This document shows, one piece after another, positions 43,222 through 52,711 of a stretch of DNA of 64,000 bases. The stretch is taken from contig NZ_RBAH01000009.1 in the NCBI RefSeq assembly GCF_003626695.1, positions 62,001 through 126,000 of the forward strand. The letters are read 5' to 3'. The first letter of the stretch is position 1; each line of letters opens with the position of its first letter. The stretch comes from Paenibacillus ginsengarvi (GTDB lineage Bacteria > Bacillota > Bacilli > Paenibacillales > NBRC-103111). The position numbers and the translations under genes were made by a program. The notes beneath the pieces are model-generated. The model was not told where the DNA came from. It did no database searches and was given only the letters and a program-made list of their open reading frames with translations.

Positions 43222-45611
43222 AAACGATCCGTACGGCGGCCGTCATCGGCTCCGGCGTTATGGGAGCCGGGATCGCCGCGCATTTGGCGAATAGCGGCCT
43301 GAACGTATTACTGCTCGATATCGTGCCGGAACGATTAACCCCGGATGACGAAGCTTCCGGTAAAAGCCTGGCGGACCGCAGTGTTCGAAACCGGCTGGCT
43401 GGCGATGCGCTTACGCGGCTGAGTCATGCGAGCCCGGCCGCCTTCTTCGACGATAGCTGCGCCGGGCGGATCAAGCCGGGAAATGTGGAGGACGATTTCG
43501 CCGCGCTTAGCGGCGTTGATTGGATTATCGAGGCGATCACGGAAAAGCTGGATGTCAAAAAACAGCTGCTGACGCGGATCGAAGCCGTCTGGTCGCCCGG
43601 CACGGTCGTCAGCTCCAACACGTCGGGCATTTCTATTGAAGCGATGGCGGAAGCGATAGCCGGTCCGATGAAGGCGTTTTTTCTCGGCGCGCATTTTTTC
43701 AATCCGCCCCGGTATATGCAGCTTGTCGAGCTGATTCCCGGCTCCTCTACAAACGAGGCTGTCGTGGCGGCGATGAAGACATTTTTGGAACGGCGTCTCG
43801 GCAAAGGCGTCGTCGTGGCTAAAGATACGCCCAATTTTATCGCCAACCGGATCGGGACATACGGGCTGCTGGCGACGATGAACATTATGGAGGCGGGTGG
43901 GTATACCGTCGGTGAAATCGACGCCGTCACCGGGCCCGCGCTCGGACGGCCGAAAAGCGCGACATTTCGCACGCTTGATCTTGTCGGCCTTGATACGTTC
44001 ATCCACGTAGCGAACAATGTCGCGGAGCGAACGGACGATGCTGCCGAGAAGCTGGCATTCGCCGTACCGGACCGGCTGGCGGATATGGTCCGAAGGGGAT
44101 GGCTCGGCGAGAAAAGCGGGCAAGGCTTTTATAAAAAGGTAAAGGAGGGCGGCGCGAGCCGCATTTTGGAGCTGGACCTGGCTTCGATGGCTTACGTACC
44201 GGCTTCCCCGGTTCGGTCGGCCTCGCTCGATGCGGCCAAGACAGCCAAGGGAGCCGCGGCCAAAGTGAAAGCCGTGCTCGCAGGCGATGACCGGTACTCG
44301 GCTCTCGCCTGGTCTATCGTCAGAGACATGCTGCTTTATGCGGCCGAGAAGGTGGAGCGGATCGCCGATTCGATTGCCGATATCGACAAAGCGATGCGGC
44401 TTGGCTTCAATTGGGATCTAGGTCCGTTCGAGCTGTGGGATGCGATCGGTCTACGCCAGTCGGTCACCCGCATGGGGCGGGAAGGCCGCACCGTTCCCGG
44501 ATGGGTGAAGAACCATCTCGACGGCGGAAACGAGTCTTTTTACGTTCGGCAGCCTGCTCGGACGTTTTATGTTCGTTCGGGTGAGCTAAAAGAGCTGGAG
44601 GAGCCCCCGGAGCAGATATCGCTGCGGGCGCTGAAGGCGGCAAAGCGCACCGTCTTGTCAAGTCCTGGCGCCAGTTTGATCGATATCGGCGAGGAGGTCG
44701 CTTGTCTCGAATTTCATTCGCCGAACAATGCGATCGGCGCCGATATTTTGACGATGATCCGCAAAAGCGTGGAAACGGTTCGAAACAGCTACAAAGGGCT
44801 CGTCATTGCGAACGAAGGACGCAACTTCTGCGTCGGCGCGAATTTGATGCTGCTGCTTATGGAAGCGCAGGAGGAAGAATGGGACGAAGTCGACCGGATA
44901 ATCCGTCTATTCCAGAATGCGATGCTCGAGCTGAAACGGCTGGAGAAACCGGTCGTGGCCGCTCCCCACCGGATGACGCTCGGTGGTGGCGTAGAGGTGT
45001 GTATGGCCGCCGACCGAGTCGTCGCCCACGCCGAGACGTATTACGGACTCGTCGAGCCGGGCGTCGGGCTGATCCCGGCCGGGGGAGGCTCGAAGGAAAT
45101 GGCGCTTCGCGCCGCCGAGGCGACGATCGATCCGGATGGCGATCTGCAGCCGGCACTGAACCGCGCGTTCGAGACGATCGGCTTGGCCAAAGTGTCCGGA
45201 AGCGCGCCGGATGCGGTCCGCATGGGGCTGATGCGCCGCTCTGACCGGTCCGTCATGAACCGGGACCTGCATCTGTACGAAGCGAGACGAAACGTGCTGG
45301 ACATGGAGCTGAGCGGGTACATCCACGGGGGGCCTCAATCGGTCAAGGTCGCCGGTCGGGACGGGAAGGCTCTGCTTACGCTTGGCGCGCTCACGCTGCT
45401 CGAAGGCGGTCGCATAACGAAGCACGACTTTAAAATCGCCTCCAAGCTGGGCCATGTGCTCGCCGGAGGGAATGTTCCCGCAGGCACGGCCGTCACCGAA
45501 TCGTATTTGCTCGACCTGGAGCGCGAAGCGTTTCTCAGCCTGTGCGGCGAACCGAAGACGAGAGCGCGGATGCAGCATATGCTCGCTACCGGTAAGCCGC
45601 TTCGAAATTAA
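43218..45611 (+). CDS. fadN: 3-hydroxyacyl-CoA dehydrogenase/enoyl-CoA hydratase FadN
   Basis: A 797-aa bifunctional beta-oxidation enzyme. The N-terminal NAD domain begins [18 protein letters not shown], and the dehydrogenase region contains SSNTSGISI and [19 protein letters not shown]. The C-terminal part has the crotonase fold, with [10 protein letters not shown] and [19 protein letters not shown] 43218 overlaps the fadF stop (ATGA) and follows GGAGGGG; the longer frame to 43077 lies within fadF. The order dehydrogenase then hydratase is that of Bacillus FadN, the reverse of E. coli FadB. Confidence 0.94.
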   Translation: MKTIRTAAVIGSGVMGAGIAAHLANSGLNVLLLDIVPERLTPDDEASGKSLADRSVRNRLAGDALTRLSHASPAAFFDDSCAGRIKPGNVEDDFAALSGVDWIIEAITEKLDVKKQLLTRIEAVWSPGTVVSSNTSGISIEAMAEAIAGPMKAFFLGAHFFNPPRYMQLVELIPGSSTNEAVVAAMKTFLERRLGKGVVVAKDTPNFIANRIGTYGLLATMNIMEAGGYTVGEIDAVTGPALGRPKSATFRTLDLVGLDTFIHVANNVAERTDDAAEKLAFAVPDRLADMVRRGWLGEKSGQGFYKKVKEGGASRILELDLASMAYVPASPVRSASLDAAKTAKGAAAKVKAVLAGDDRYSALAWSIVRDMLLYAAEKVERIADSIADIDKAMRLGFNWDLGPFELWDAIGLRQSVTRMGREGRTVPGWVKNHLDGGNESFYVRQPARTFYVRSGELKELEEPPEQISLRALKAAKRTVLSSPGASLIDIGEEVACLEFHSPNNAIGADILTMIRKSVETVRNSYKGLVIANEGRNFCVGANLMLLLMEAQEEEWDEVDRIIRLFQNAMLELKRLEKPVVAAPHRMTLGGGVEVCMAADRVVAHAETYYGLVEPGVGLIPAGGGSKEMALRAAEATIDPDGDLQPALNRAFETIGLAKVSGSAPDAVRMGLMRRSDRSVMNRDLHLYEARRNVLDMELSGYIHGGPQSVKVAGRDGKALLTLGALTLLEGGRITKHDFKIASKLGHVLAGGNVPAGTAVTESYLLDLEREAFLSLCGEPKTRARMQHMLATGKPLRN

Positions 45612-45625
45612 GGGAGGTGACAGGC

Positions 45626-46810
45626 ATGGAAGAGGCGGTCATCGTATCGGCGGTCCGTACGGCTGTGGGCCGGGGGCGGCGGGGATCACTGGCGTTAACC
45701 CGTGCGGAGGATTTGGGCAAAACGGTGCTGGAGGCGGCCTTGACCCGAACGCCGGGGCTTGCCAAGGAACAGGTGGACGATATCGTGATCGGCTGCGCCA
45801 TGCCGGAAGGGGAGCAGGGGCTCAATGTCGCCCGTCTGATGGCACTTTATGCGGGCTTTCCCGTATCGGTTCCGGCCGTGACGGTGAACCGGTTCTGCTC
45901 GTCCGGCTTGCAAGCGGTCGCTTACGCGGCGGAGCGGATTATGCTTGGCCATGCGGATGCGATCGTAGCCGGCGGCGTCGAGAGCATGAGCCGCGTGCCG
46001 ATGACGGGCTTCAAGCCGTCTCCTCACCCGGACTTGGTTGCCGGGATGCCGGAGGCGTATATGAGCATGGGACATACGGCGGAGCGGGTGGCCCTGCGGT
46101 TCGGCATAACGCGCGAGGAACAGGACCGTTTTGCGGCGGAAAGCCACCGGAAAGCGCACGAAGCGCAAAGGGCCGGGAAGTTCGCGGACGAGATCGAACC
46201 GGTGCGTACGACGATCTATGGCTACGATTCGGTGAAAGGAGCTGCGGCGCAAACGCTCGTATTCGATAGCGACGAGTGCATCCGGCCGGATACGACGATC
46301 GAGGCGCTTGCGAAGCTGAAGCCTGCCTTCTCCGCCGGCGGGACGGTAACGGCAGGCAACGCTTCGCCGATCAGCGACGGGGCGGCCGCCTTGACGGTTT
46401 TGAGCGGAAGCAGAGCGGCTGCCCTCGGTCTAACGCCGCTGGCGGCGTTCCGTTCGTTTGCGGTGGCGGGAGTCGATCCGGAGCTGATGGGGATCGGTCC
46501 CGTGGAGGCGATTCCGAAGGCGCTGCGTCTGGCCGGCTTACGCAAGGAAGACATCCGTTTGTTCGAAATCAACGAGGCGTTCGCTTCGCAGTGCATAGCT
46601 GTCGTGCGCACTCTGGAGCTGGACCCCGCGATTGTAAATGTAAACGGAGGAGCGATCGCGTTAGGGCACCCGCTCGGCTGCACGGGCGCGAAGCTGACGG
46701 CAACGCTGATCCGGGAGCTTCGCCGCCGCGGCGGAGGTTATGGCGTCGTGTCGATGTGTATCGGAGGCGGTATGGGAGCGGCCGGTGTTTTTGAAGTATA
46801 CGCCGATTAA
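45626..46810 (+). CDS. fadA: Acetyl-CoA C-acyltransferase (3-ketoacyl-CoA thiolase)
   Basis: The 394-aa thiolase has its nucleophile C91 in [17 protein letters not shown], the histidine in [16 protein letters not shown] and the second cysteine in [13 protein letters not shown] 45626 follows AGGGAGGTGAC; GTG 45617 is inside that site. It performs the last step of the beta-oxidation cycle, releasing acetyl-CoA. It is placed between fadN and fadE in the same operon. Confidence 0.95.
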   Translation: MEEAVIVSAVRTAVGRGRRGSLALTRAEDLGKTVLEAALTRTPGLAKEQVDDIVIGCAMPEGEQGLNVARLMALYAGFPVSVPAVTVNRFCSSGLQAVAYAAERIMLGHADAIVAGGVESMSRVPMTGFKPSPHPDLVAGMPEAYMSMGHTAERVALRFGITREEQDRFAAESHRKAHEAQRAGKFADEIEPVRTTIYGYDSVKGAAAQTLVFDSDECIRPDTTIEALAKLKPAFSAGGTVTAGNASPISDGAAALTVLSGSRAAALGLTPLAAFRSFAVAGVDPELMGIGPVEAIPKALRLAGLRKEDIRLFEINEAFASQCIAVVRTLELDPAIVNVNGGAIALGHPLGCTGAKLTATLIRELRRRGGGYGVVSMCIGGGMGAAGVFEVYAD

Positions 46811-46826
46811 ACGGGAGGGTGGAGGG

Positions 46827-48605
46827 ATGAGCGCGATTACAAAAGGCGGCAGCTTTGTCATTGAATCCGCTTCATGGGAACAAATCAAAACGCCGGAGGA
46901 TTTTTCGGAGGAGCAGCTGATGATCGCCGATGCTGCGGAGCATTTTATCGAGAACGAAGTGCTGCCTCGGGATAGCGAGCTGGAAAAGCTCGATTACAAG
47001 CTTACGGTAGAGCTGTTGCGCAAGGCGGGGGAGCTAGGCTTGCTCGGCGTCGATGTGCCGGAGCGATACGGCGGGCTCGGGCTCGATAAAGTCAGCTCGA
47101 CGCTTATTAGCGAGAAGCTTGCGAAAGGCTCCTCGTTTGCCTTGTCGGTAGGCGCGCATGTCGGCATCGGCACGCTGCCGATCGTGTTTTTCGGCACGCA
47201 CGAGCAGAAGCAGGCGTACTTGCCCGATCTGGCGGACGGGACGAAAATCGCGGCTTACTGCTTGACGGAGCCGTCATCCGGCTCGGATGCGCTCGGAGCG
47301 AAGACAACGGCAACGCTGTCCGAGGATCGTACGTATTACGTGCTTAACGGAGCGAAGCAGTTTATTACGAACGCCGGCTTCGCCGATCTGTTCATCGTTT
47401 ACGCCAAAATCGACGGCAAGCATTTTTCCGCCTTTATCGTGGAGCGGACGATGGAAGGGGTCAGCATCGGTCCGGAAGAGAAGAAGATGGGTATCAAAGG
47501 ATCGTCGACATGTCCGCTTATTCTCGATCAAGTCAAGGTGCCGGTTAGTCGTTTGCTCGGCGAGCCGGGCAAAGGGCATGTCATCGCTTTCAACATATTG
47601 AACATCGGCCGGTTCAAGCTTGGCGCCGGATGCGTCGGGGCGGCCAAGGAAGCGATCGCGCTTAGCAGCGCGTATGCGAACGGCAGAACGCAATTCGGCA
47701 AGCCGATCTCGTCGTTTCCGTTAATCGGCGAGAAGCTGGCGAATATGAACATCGTCACTTATGTGCTGGAGAGCATGATCTACCGGACGTCGGGCCTCAT
47801 CGATGCGATCCTCCAAAACATCGACCACGGCAGCGATCAGGCAGGGGTTCAGTCGGCCAAAGGGATAGCCGAATACGCGCTGGAATGCTCGATCGTCAAA
47901 GTATTCGGCACGGAGGCGCTGGACTTCGCGGCAGACGAAGGCGTACAAATTCACGGCGGCTACGGGTTTATTCAGGAATATAAAATCGAACGGATATACC
48001 GCGATTCGCGCATCAATCGCATTTTTGAAGGAACGAACGAAATCAACCGGCTGCTCATTCCGGGAACGCTGCTCAAAAAAGCGATGAAGGGCGAGCTGCC
48101 GCTGATGGAGCATGCCGGAAGCGTTCAGGAGAAAATGCTCGAGCCTGCGACGCGGGAGGAGGAGGGCGAAGCGGCGTTTGCGGCGGAGCGAAGGCTGCTC
48201 GCGACGGCCAAGCAAATTTTTCTGCTGATCGGCGGCCAGGCGGTGCAGACATATGGCCTGGGGCTGGAGGAGGAACAGGAGGTGCTGGCCCGTCTGTCCG
48301 ATATGATGATTCGCATCTATGCGATGGAGAGCGCGCTGCTTCGCGTGGAGAAGCTGACGCACACCTCGGGCGAGGAGAGAAGCCGTATGGCGGCTGCGAT
48401 GACGACGGTCTATGTGCACGAGGCGTTTGCGCAAATCGATCTGGACGCGAGGGAGGCCGTAGCCGCGATGGCGTCCGGGGATCTGCTGGCGTTGCAGTTG
48501 TCGGTGCTGCGCAAATGGACCCGGCATACGCCGCCGGATACGATCCGCTTGAAGCGGTACATTGCGGAGCGGGTGAAGTCGGCCGAGCGATACGTCGTTT
48601 GGTAG
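46827..48605 (+). CDS. fadE: Acyl-CoA dehydrogenase FadE
   Basis: The 592-aa flavoprotein has an acyl-CoA dehydrogenase core (AYCLTEPSSGSDALGAKTTA, FITNAGFADLF, GIKGSSTCPL, GRTQFGKPI, VQIHGGYGFIQEYKIERIYRDSRI) followed by an extra helical C-terminal domain of about 170 residues, as in Bacillus FadE. It donates electrons to EtfBA. GGGAGGG lies 7 bases before ATG 46827; the longer frame to 46740 lies inside fadA. Confidence 0.94.
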   Translation: MSAITKGGSFVIESASWEQIKTPEDFSEEQLMIADAAEHFIENEVLPRDSELEKLDYKLTVELLRKAGELGLLGVDVPERYGGLGLDKVSSTLISEKLAKGSSFALSVGAHVGIGTLPIVFFGTHEQKQAYLPDLADGTKIAAYCLTEPSSGSDALGAKTTATLSEDRTYYVLNGAKQFITNAGFADLFIVYAKIDGKHFSAFIVERTMEGVSIGPEEKKMGIKGSSTCPLILDQVKVPVSRLLGEPGKGHVIAFNILNIGRFKLGAGCVGAAKEAIALSSAYANGRTQFGKPISSFPLIGEKLANMNIVTYVLESMIYRTSGLIDAILQNIDHGSDQAGVQSAKGIAEYALECSIVKVFGTEALDFAADEGVQIHGGYGFIQEYKIERIYRDSRINRIFEGTNEINRLLIPGTLLKKAMKGELPLMEHAGSVQEKMLEPATREEEGEAAFAAERRLLATAKQIFLLIGGQAVQTYGLGLEEEQEVLARLSDMMIRIYAMESALLRVEKLTHTSGEERSRMAAAMTTVYVHEAFAQIDLDAREAVAAMASGDLLALQLSVLRKWTRHTPPDTIRLKRYIAERVKSAERYVVW

Positions 48606-48680
48606 CATAAAACGCGGCGTAAGGTCCGGGCACGGCACACAAGGCGATAACCGCCCGCGGGCATTGGAGGGAATAACGGC

Positions 48681-49103
48681 ATGGAGGGCGATCTGGAGCT
48701 TAGACGGTTTGTGAAGAAGATGGAGGAGGCGGCCAAAGGGACATTCTGGGAAGAGCTAGGCTGCGTGCTCGTGCGCGCGGAGCCCGGCATCACGGTCGTG
48801 ACGCTGGATGCCGGCAGCCGCCATCTAAACGGCATCGGCATCCTGCACGGGGGCGTTCACGCCTCGCTGCTGGACAATACAATGGGCATTACCGCAATGG
48901 TCGCCAGGCCGAACGACAAAATCGTCACAACCAACCTGAACGTGCACTATTTATCGCCGCTGGGTCCGGGTCCGGTGACGGTGACCGCCGAGCTGATCCA
49001 TGAATCCCGCAAAATGGTGACGGTATTCGGCAAGATCGAGGATGAGTCGGGCCGGCTCGGTTCGTGGGGGAGCGGTTCTTTTCGGGTGTTGGCTGCGGAC
49101 TGA
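48681..49103 (+). CDS. PaaI-like hotdog-fold thioesterase
   Basis: The 140-aa protein has the PaaI thioesterase pattern: HLNGIGILHGGVHASLLDNTMGITA (catalytic Asn/Gly region and acid), then TTNLNVHYLSPLGPG. It probably cleaves acyl-CoA or aryl-CoA esters that accumulate during beta-oxidation, given its position 75 bases after fadE. The ribosome binding site is GGAGGG. An intrinsic terminator follows, so it ends the fad operon. Confidence 0.88.
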   Translation: MEGDLELRRFVKKMEEAAKGTFWEELGCVLVRAEPGITVVTLDAGSRHLNGIGILHGGVHASLLDNTMGITAMVARPNDKIVTTNLNVHYLSPLGPGPVTVTAELIHESRKMVTVFGKIEDESGRLGSWGSGSFRVLAAD

Positions 49104-49153
49104 CGCTGTACTTCAAACTGTGTCATATAACAGAAAACGAAGTGGGGCGTTCG

Positions 49154-49182
49154 ACGGCATAGTGCTAAGCTATGCCGTTTTT
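49154..49182 (+). terminator. Intrinsic terminator of the fad operon
   Basis: ACGGCATAG (49154-49162) and CTATGCCGT (49170-49178) are perfect arms followed by TTTTT. Confidence 0.92.
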
Positions 49183-49306
49183 GTTCGTTGGGCCGGCAAA
49201 TTCACTGCCGGAGCCGTATTTTTGTGTGCAATCGTTTGGGCGCTTGACTGATTTTGCAGCAAAAAAACGTTCGCTTTCTCGAAACTGTTGTTATATAATA
49301 TGATTA

Positions 49307-49334
49307 TTGAATCATTGATCTGTCATAGTACAAT
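49307..49334 (+). promoter_or_regulatory. SigA-type promoter for the YhfH-like gene
   Basis: TTGAAT (49307-49312), 16 bases, TACAAT (49329-49334), 22 bases before the ATG of the small zinc-ribbon gene. Confidence 0.55.
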
Positions 49335-49356
49335 GTAAAGGGCGTGAACATGAACC

Positions 49357-49536
49357 ATGCTGCCGAACGTGAACCAGTTTTTCGATTCGCTGCCGAAGAA
49401 GCAATGCTCCAAATGCGGCTCCGTTATGGAGGAGCTGTCCGAATGTTATACGCATGTATGCAACGAATGCAGCGGCCAGAGCATTTATCCGCTTTCCTTT
49501 AAGCCGGACCCGAAGTATAATCCGAAGGCGGTTTAA
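49357..49536 (+). CDS. Small zinc-ribbon protein, YhfH-like (59 aa)
   Basis: The frame from ATG 49357 encodes MLPNVNQFFDSLPKKQCSKC, then a second pair in CNEC 15 residues on, giving a CxxC...CxxC zinc ribbon, and ends SFKPDPKYNPKAV. The start MLxNVxxFFxxLPxKxC is that of the YhfH family of tiny Bacillales proteins. The ribosome binding site is weak (AAAGGG, 14 bases). An overlapping frame from ATG 49350 has no recognisable product. The gene is bracketed by its own promoter and an intrinsic terminator. Function unknown. Confidence 0.75.
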   Translation: MLPNVNQFFDSLPKKQCSKCGSVMEELSECYTHVCNECSGQSIYPLSFKPDPKYNPKAV

Positions 49537-49549
49537 AGCTTTACCGAAG

Positions 49550-49588
49550 AGCGATGGCGGGACGATTGTCGTCCTTCCGTCGCTTTTT
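49550..49588 (+). terminator. Intrinsic terminator after the YhfH-like gene
   Basis: AGCGA (49550-49554) pairs with TCGCT (49580-49584), with an inner GGACGA-TTG-TCGTCC stem, followed by TTTTT. Confidence 0.85.
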
Positions 49589-49876
49589 GCTTTTCATGGA
49601 AGTCGGAGCCGTTATGACGATGGGCCTGACCATAACTGTTTCGACAAACTGCTTAATGCCATTAACTACCGTTCCGAAGAGGGGGTTCCGCTATCGCTGG
49701 CGGAACAGCCTGACCGAGCGAAGGAAGTGAAACAGCTAGGAAGAGGGCGTTATTATGTCTGTTTATCACTTCCTCATTGCCGAAAGGGCTTTCTTGTGGT
49801 ACGATTCGAAGTGATTTCAATAAATAAATACATGTATTATACAGATTATTAGAGACATACAGAGGAGTGTTACGAC
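49589..49876. other. Intergenic region with no recognised gene
   Basis: After the terminator, no frame has both a ribosome binding site and recognisable coding content; the longest frame crossing the region (49454-49852) starts inside the YhfH-like gene and is rejected. AT-rich sequence at 49815-49852 (TTTCAA and TATTAT at 14 bases) may carry the promoter for the catabolic cluster, but spacing is poor. Confidence 0.5.
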
Positions 49877-51565
49877 ATGACAAAACAAGCGCGGGTAGCT
49901 CTACTGAACGACCGGAAAGCGGTATCGACGCTGCAATCGTACGGTCTGAACGCCTTCGGCAAATATGCGGGAGAAGTGCTGGCTCACGCCGGGATGGGGT
50001 ATACGGAACTAACCGATGTGCAGGAGGTAGCCGCAGAGGGATACGATATAGTCATTGCCGGCGTTTGTGCCGAGGACGACAGAACGGCCCAAGCGATGAC
50101 GGCTTATCTGGAAAGCGGCGGAATCGTTTTAACGTGCGCGGGGCTGAACATGCTGGGTTCGAAGCTCGGATACGCCAAAGCGAAGGAGCTTGATGCCGGA
50201 TATGCGTATTTGGACGGCCAAGGCGACGGCGGCGTACCGCTGCGTTTTTTGGCGGCCTCGCCCTGGGTACGCGTCAAGGAAGACGCTATACAGTCGCAGG
50301 AAAGCGGACAGATCGTACGCGACCGCCCGGACGGCGAATATGCGGCTGCGGCGCTGCAAACGTTTCAGGTCGGACAAGGCCGGCTGTACCGGTGGTCGGT
50401 TGACATATGGAGCACCATCGTCAAGCTGCAGCAGGGCAAAGGTCCTGTGCTCGAGGACGGCGTTCCAGCAGCGGACGGAACGGGAGCTGTGAACGACAAC
50501 ATTTTGAAGGCGGATGATCAGGCTGCCGTCGATTGGGAGCTGGACCGGCTCGTTACGGAGACGGGAATGCCGTATTTCGCTTATCCGTACGCCGATCTGT
50601 GGCGTGAAGCGTTCCTCGGCCAGCTGCTGCAAGCGATCGTCCGCGAAGAGATGACGCTGCCTTTTGTCGGCTATTATCCGGACGGCATTTCCCATGTGCT
50701 GATGATTTCCCACGATAGCGACATCAATAAAGACGAGCATGCCGAGAAGACGCTTGAGCTGTTCGACGAGCTTGGCATGAATACGACCTGGTGCATGCTG
50801 GAGCCCGGTTACGGAAAGCCTATTTATGACAAAGTTAAAGCTGCCGGTCATGAGCTTGCCTTCCATTACAATGCGCTCGAATCGCAAAAAGGATTGTGGG
50901 CGGAGCCGGAATTCGCCCGGCAATTGAACTGGCTGAAGGAAGCGGCCGACCTAACGGAAGTAACCTCAAACAAAAACCATTACACCCGTTTCGAGGGCTG
51001 GGGCGAGCTGTTCGAATGGTGCGAAAAGCACGGAATCGCCGCCGACCAGACGCGCGGGCCGAGCAAGAAGGGCAATGTGGGACTGCTGTTCGGAACATGC
51101 CACCCGTATTTCCCGATCGCTTGGCATAACGACGGAAACCGGATGTACGACGTGCTGGAGATGAGCTTTCTGACCCAGGATCTGGAGCTGTCCACTTTGT
51201 CCGACAATTCGGTCATCCGCCCGTTCCTCGAGCAGGTGAAGCGTGTAGGCGGCGTCGCCCACTTCCTCTATCATCAGGTTCATATTCATAGATGGGAAGC
51301 GGTGCGAGATTCGATCCGAAAGCTGGTTCGCGAAGCGCGTGCAATGGGCTTCGAATTATGGACAGGAAAAAAAGTGAACGACTGGGAACGGTACAGAAGA
51401 TCGCTCCGGGTCAAGCTTGAAGCCGACGGCTCAATTCGTTTCGAAGCGGCTGAGCCTTCTGGCGGCGTAGTTGTCTACGTACCTGTAAACCCAAGCAACA
51501 CAAGCGATTCCAGCACTCCTACCGAAATGCGCTTCGGGGTTCCGTGCTACAGGAAGGTCATGTGA
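49877..51565 (+). CDS. Polysaccharide deacetylase-fold protein of unknown function (562 aa)
   Basis: A cytoplasmic protein without signal peptide. The first about 230 residues resemble a glutamine-amidotransferase/flavodoxin-like fold (DIVIAGVCAEDDRTAQAM, LESGGIVLTCAG). Residues about 265-480 have the NodB-type deacetylase layout: ISHDSDINKDEHAEKTLELF (Asp pair), AGHELAFHYNAL (His) and VAHFLYHQVHIHRW (His). The C-terminal about 60 residues are beta-rich. The combination is not one I can name. It precedes the two sugar-type permeases, suggesting work on a carbohydrate or an amide of the imported compound. AGAGGAG serves as ribosome binding site. Confidence 0.6.
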   Translation: MTKQARVALLNDRKAVSTLQSYGLNAFGKYAGEVLAHAGMGYTELTDVQEVAAEGYDIVIAGVCAEDDRTAQAMTAYLESGGIVLTCAGLNMLGSKLGYAKAKELDAGYAYLDGQGDGGVPLRFLAASPWVRVKEDAIQSQESGQIVRDRPDGEYAAAALQTFQVGQGRLYRWSVDIWSTIVKLQQGKGPVLEDGVPAADGTGAVNDNILKADDQAAVDWELDRLVTETGMPYFAYPYADLWREAFLGQLLQAIVREEMTLPFVGYYPDGISHVLMISHDSDINKDEHAEKTLELFDELGMNTTWCMLEPGYGKPIYDKVKAAGHELAFHYNALESQKGLWAEPEFARQLNWLKEAADLTEVTSNKNHYTRFEGWGELFEWCEKHGIAADQTRGPSKKGNVGLLFGTCHPYFPIAWHNDGNRMYDVLEMSFLTQDLELSTLSDNSVIRPFLEQVKRVGGVAHFLYHQVHIHRWEAVRDSIRKLVREARAMGFELWTGKKVNDWERYRRSLRVKLEADGSIRFEAAEPSGGVVVYVPVNPSNTSDSSTPTEMRFGVPCYRKVM

Positions 51566-51592
51566 ATCGGAGCGTCTTGCAGGATGTACCCC

Positions 51593-51631
51593 TGACGCAA
51601 TAAAGACCTTTTAAAGACATATTTTGCGTCA
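51593..51631 (+). promoter_or_regulatory. Inverted repeat, possible operator for the permease operon
   Basis: TGACGCAA (51593-51600) and TTGCGTCA (51624-51631) are perfect 8-base arms. The right arm is part of a second, tighter palindrome TTTGC-GTCAT-GCAAA (51623-51637). It ends 3-9 bases before the -35 of the permease promoter. No T-run follows. Confidence 0.5.
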
Positions 51632-51639
51632 TGCAAACC

Positions 51640-51668
51640 TTGTATTCGGAAAACTTTACGAATATCAT
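51640..51668 (+). promoter_or_regulatory. SigA-type promoter for the permease operon
   Basis: TTGTAT (51640-51645), 17 bases, TATCAT (51663-51668), 72 bases before the first permease start. Confidence 0.55.
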
Positions 51669-51739
51669 TAACGTATGGGGTAGTCTTGAAAAACGCTCAT
51701 CCGTTTCGACATGAGAGGCAACTAACAGGAGGAATGACA

Positions 51740-52699
51740 GTGAAGACAAGTCATGTTGCTACCGGGAGCGCGGATCATGGCATTGGGCAACGTTTTCGTA
51801 ACGCCGGCAAAGCGCTGGTCCGTTACAAATGGTTTTACTTGATGATGCTGCCTGGCATTTTGTATTTCATCATCTATCATTACATTCCGATGGGTGGACT
51901 TCTGATCGCGTTTCAGAAATACAATTTGTCCAAAGGTATTTTTGGCAGCGAGTGGGTCGGCTTCGACAATTTCCGGACCGTATTTTCGTCGCCGGATTTT
52001 CCGAATCTGATCAAAAATACGCTGATTATCAGCGTGTACCGGATCGTGTTCAATATGGTGCCGGACGTTTTGCTGGCGCTGATCCTGAACGAAATTCGCG
52101 TGCAATGGTTCAAACGCGCGATCCAGACGATCACGTACGGTCCATACTTCCTGTCGTGGATCATCGTTTACGGTCTCGTTTTTTCGTTCCTTGCGCCGGA
52201 TTCGGGTCTCATCAGCACCTGGTGGCGCGATCATATGGGCGAAACGCTCAATCTGCTGACGGATAAAGATTGGTTCCGTCCGATCCTCATTTTGACCGAT
52301 ATTTGGAAAAGCACCGGCTATGGGGCGATTATTTATTTGGCCGCGCTTGCTACCATTAACGGGGAATTGTATGAGGCTGCGGTCGTGGACGGCGCCGGAC
52401 GGTGGAGACAGCTGTGGCATATTACGCTGCCGGGCATTCGCGAAGTATTCGTGCTTTTGCTTATTCTTCGGATCGGCCACATCATGGAAGCCGGTTTCGA
52501 TCAGGTTTACATTTTCTTGAACGCACGGGTATATGAGGTTGGGGACATTATTGATACCTGGGTATTCAGGCGCGGTATCGAGAATTTGGAATTCAGCGTC
52601 GCATCTGCCGTCGGTTTCTTCAAGTCAGTCATCGGGTTCGTGCTGGTCGTCGCGGCAAACAAGATTTCCAAAAAACTCGGCGGGTCCGGAATATGGTAG
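51740..52699 (+). CDS. ABC transporter permease, LplB family
   Basis: The 319-aa membrane protein starts at GTG 51740, 7 bases from AGGAGG (ATG 51734 is too close). It has six membrane segments and the binding-protein-dependent transport signature ELYEAAVVDGAGRWRQLWHITLPGI, which contacts the ATPase. The N-terminus KALVRYKWFYLMMLPGILYFIIYHYIPM is typical of LplB-type permeases of Paenibacillus. These import oligosaccharides or other solutes using a separate lipoprotein and a shared MsmX-type ATPase, neither of which is encoded here. Confidence 0.9.
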   Translation: MKTSHVATGSADHGIGQRFRNAGKALVRYKWFYLMMLPGILYFIIYHYIPMGGLLIAFQKYNLSKGIFGSEWVGFDNFRTVFSSPDFPNLIKNTLIISVYRIVFNMVPDVLLALILNEIRVQWFKRAIQTITYGPYFLSWIIVYGLVFSFLAPDSGLISTWWRDHMGETLNLLTDKDWFRPILILTDIWKSTGYGAIIYLAALATINGELYEAAVVDGAGRWRQLWHITLPGIREVFVLLLILRIGHIMEAGFDQVYIFLNARVYEVGDIIDTWVFRRGIENLEFSVASAVGFFKSVIGFVLVVAANKISKKLGGSGIW

Positions 52700-52711
52700 G
52701 AGGTCCATACA

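Noticed and set aside
49042..49251. 69-codon plus-strand frame at the end of the fad operon
   Set aside because: It spans the thioesterase stop and the fad terminator hairpin, so it is unlikely to be translated.
49454..49852. 132-codon plus-strand frame after the YhfH-like gene
   Set aside because: It starts inside the zinc-ribbon gene, crosses an intrinsic terminator, and has no ribosome binding site or recognisable content.
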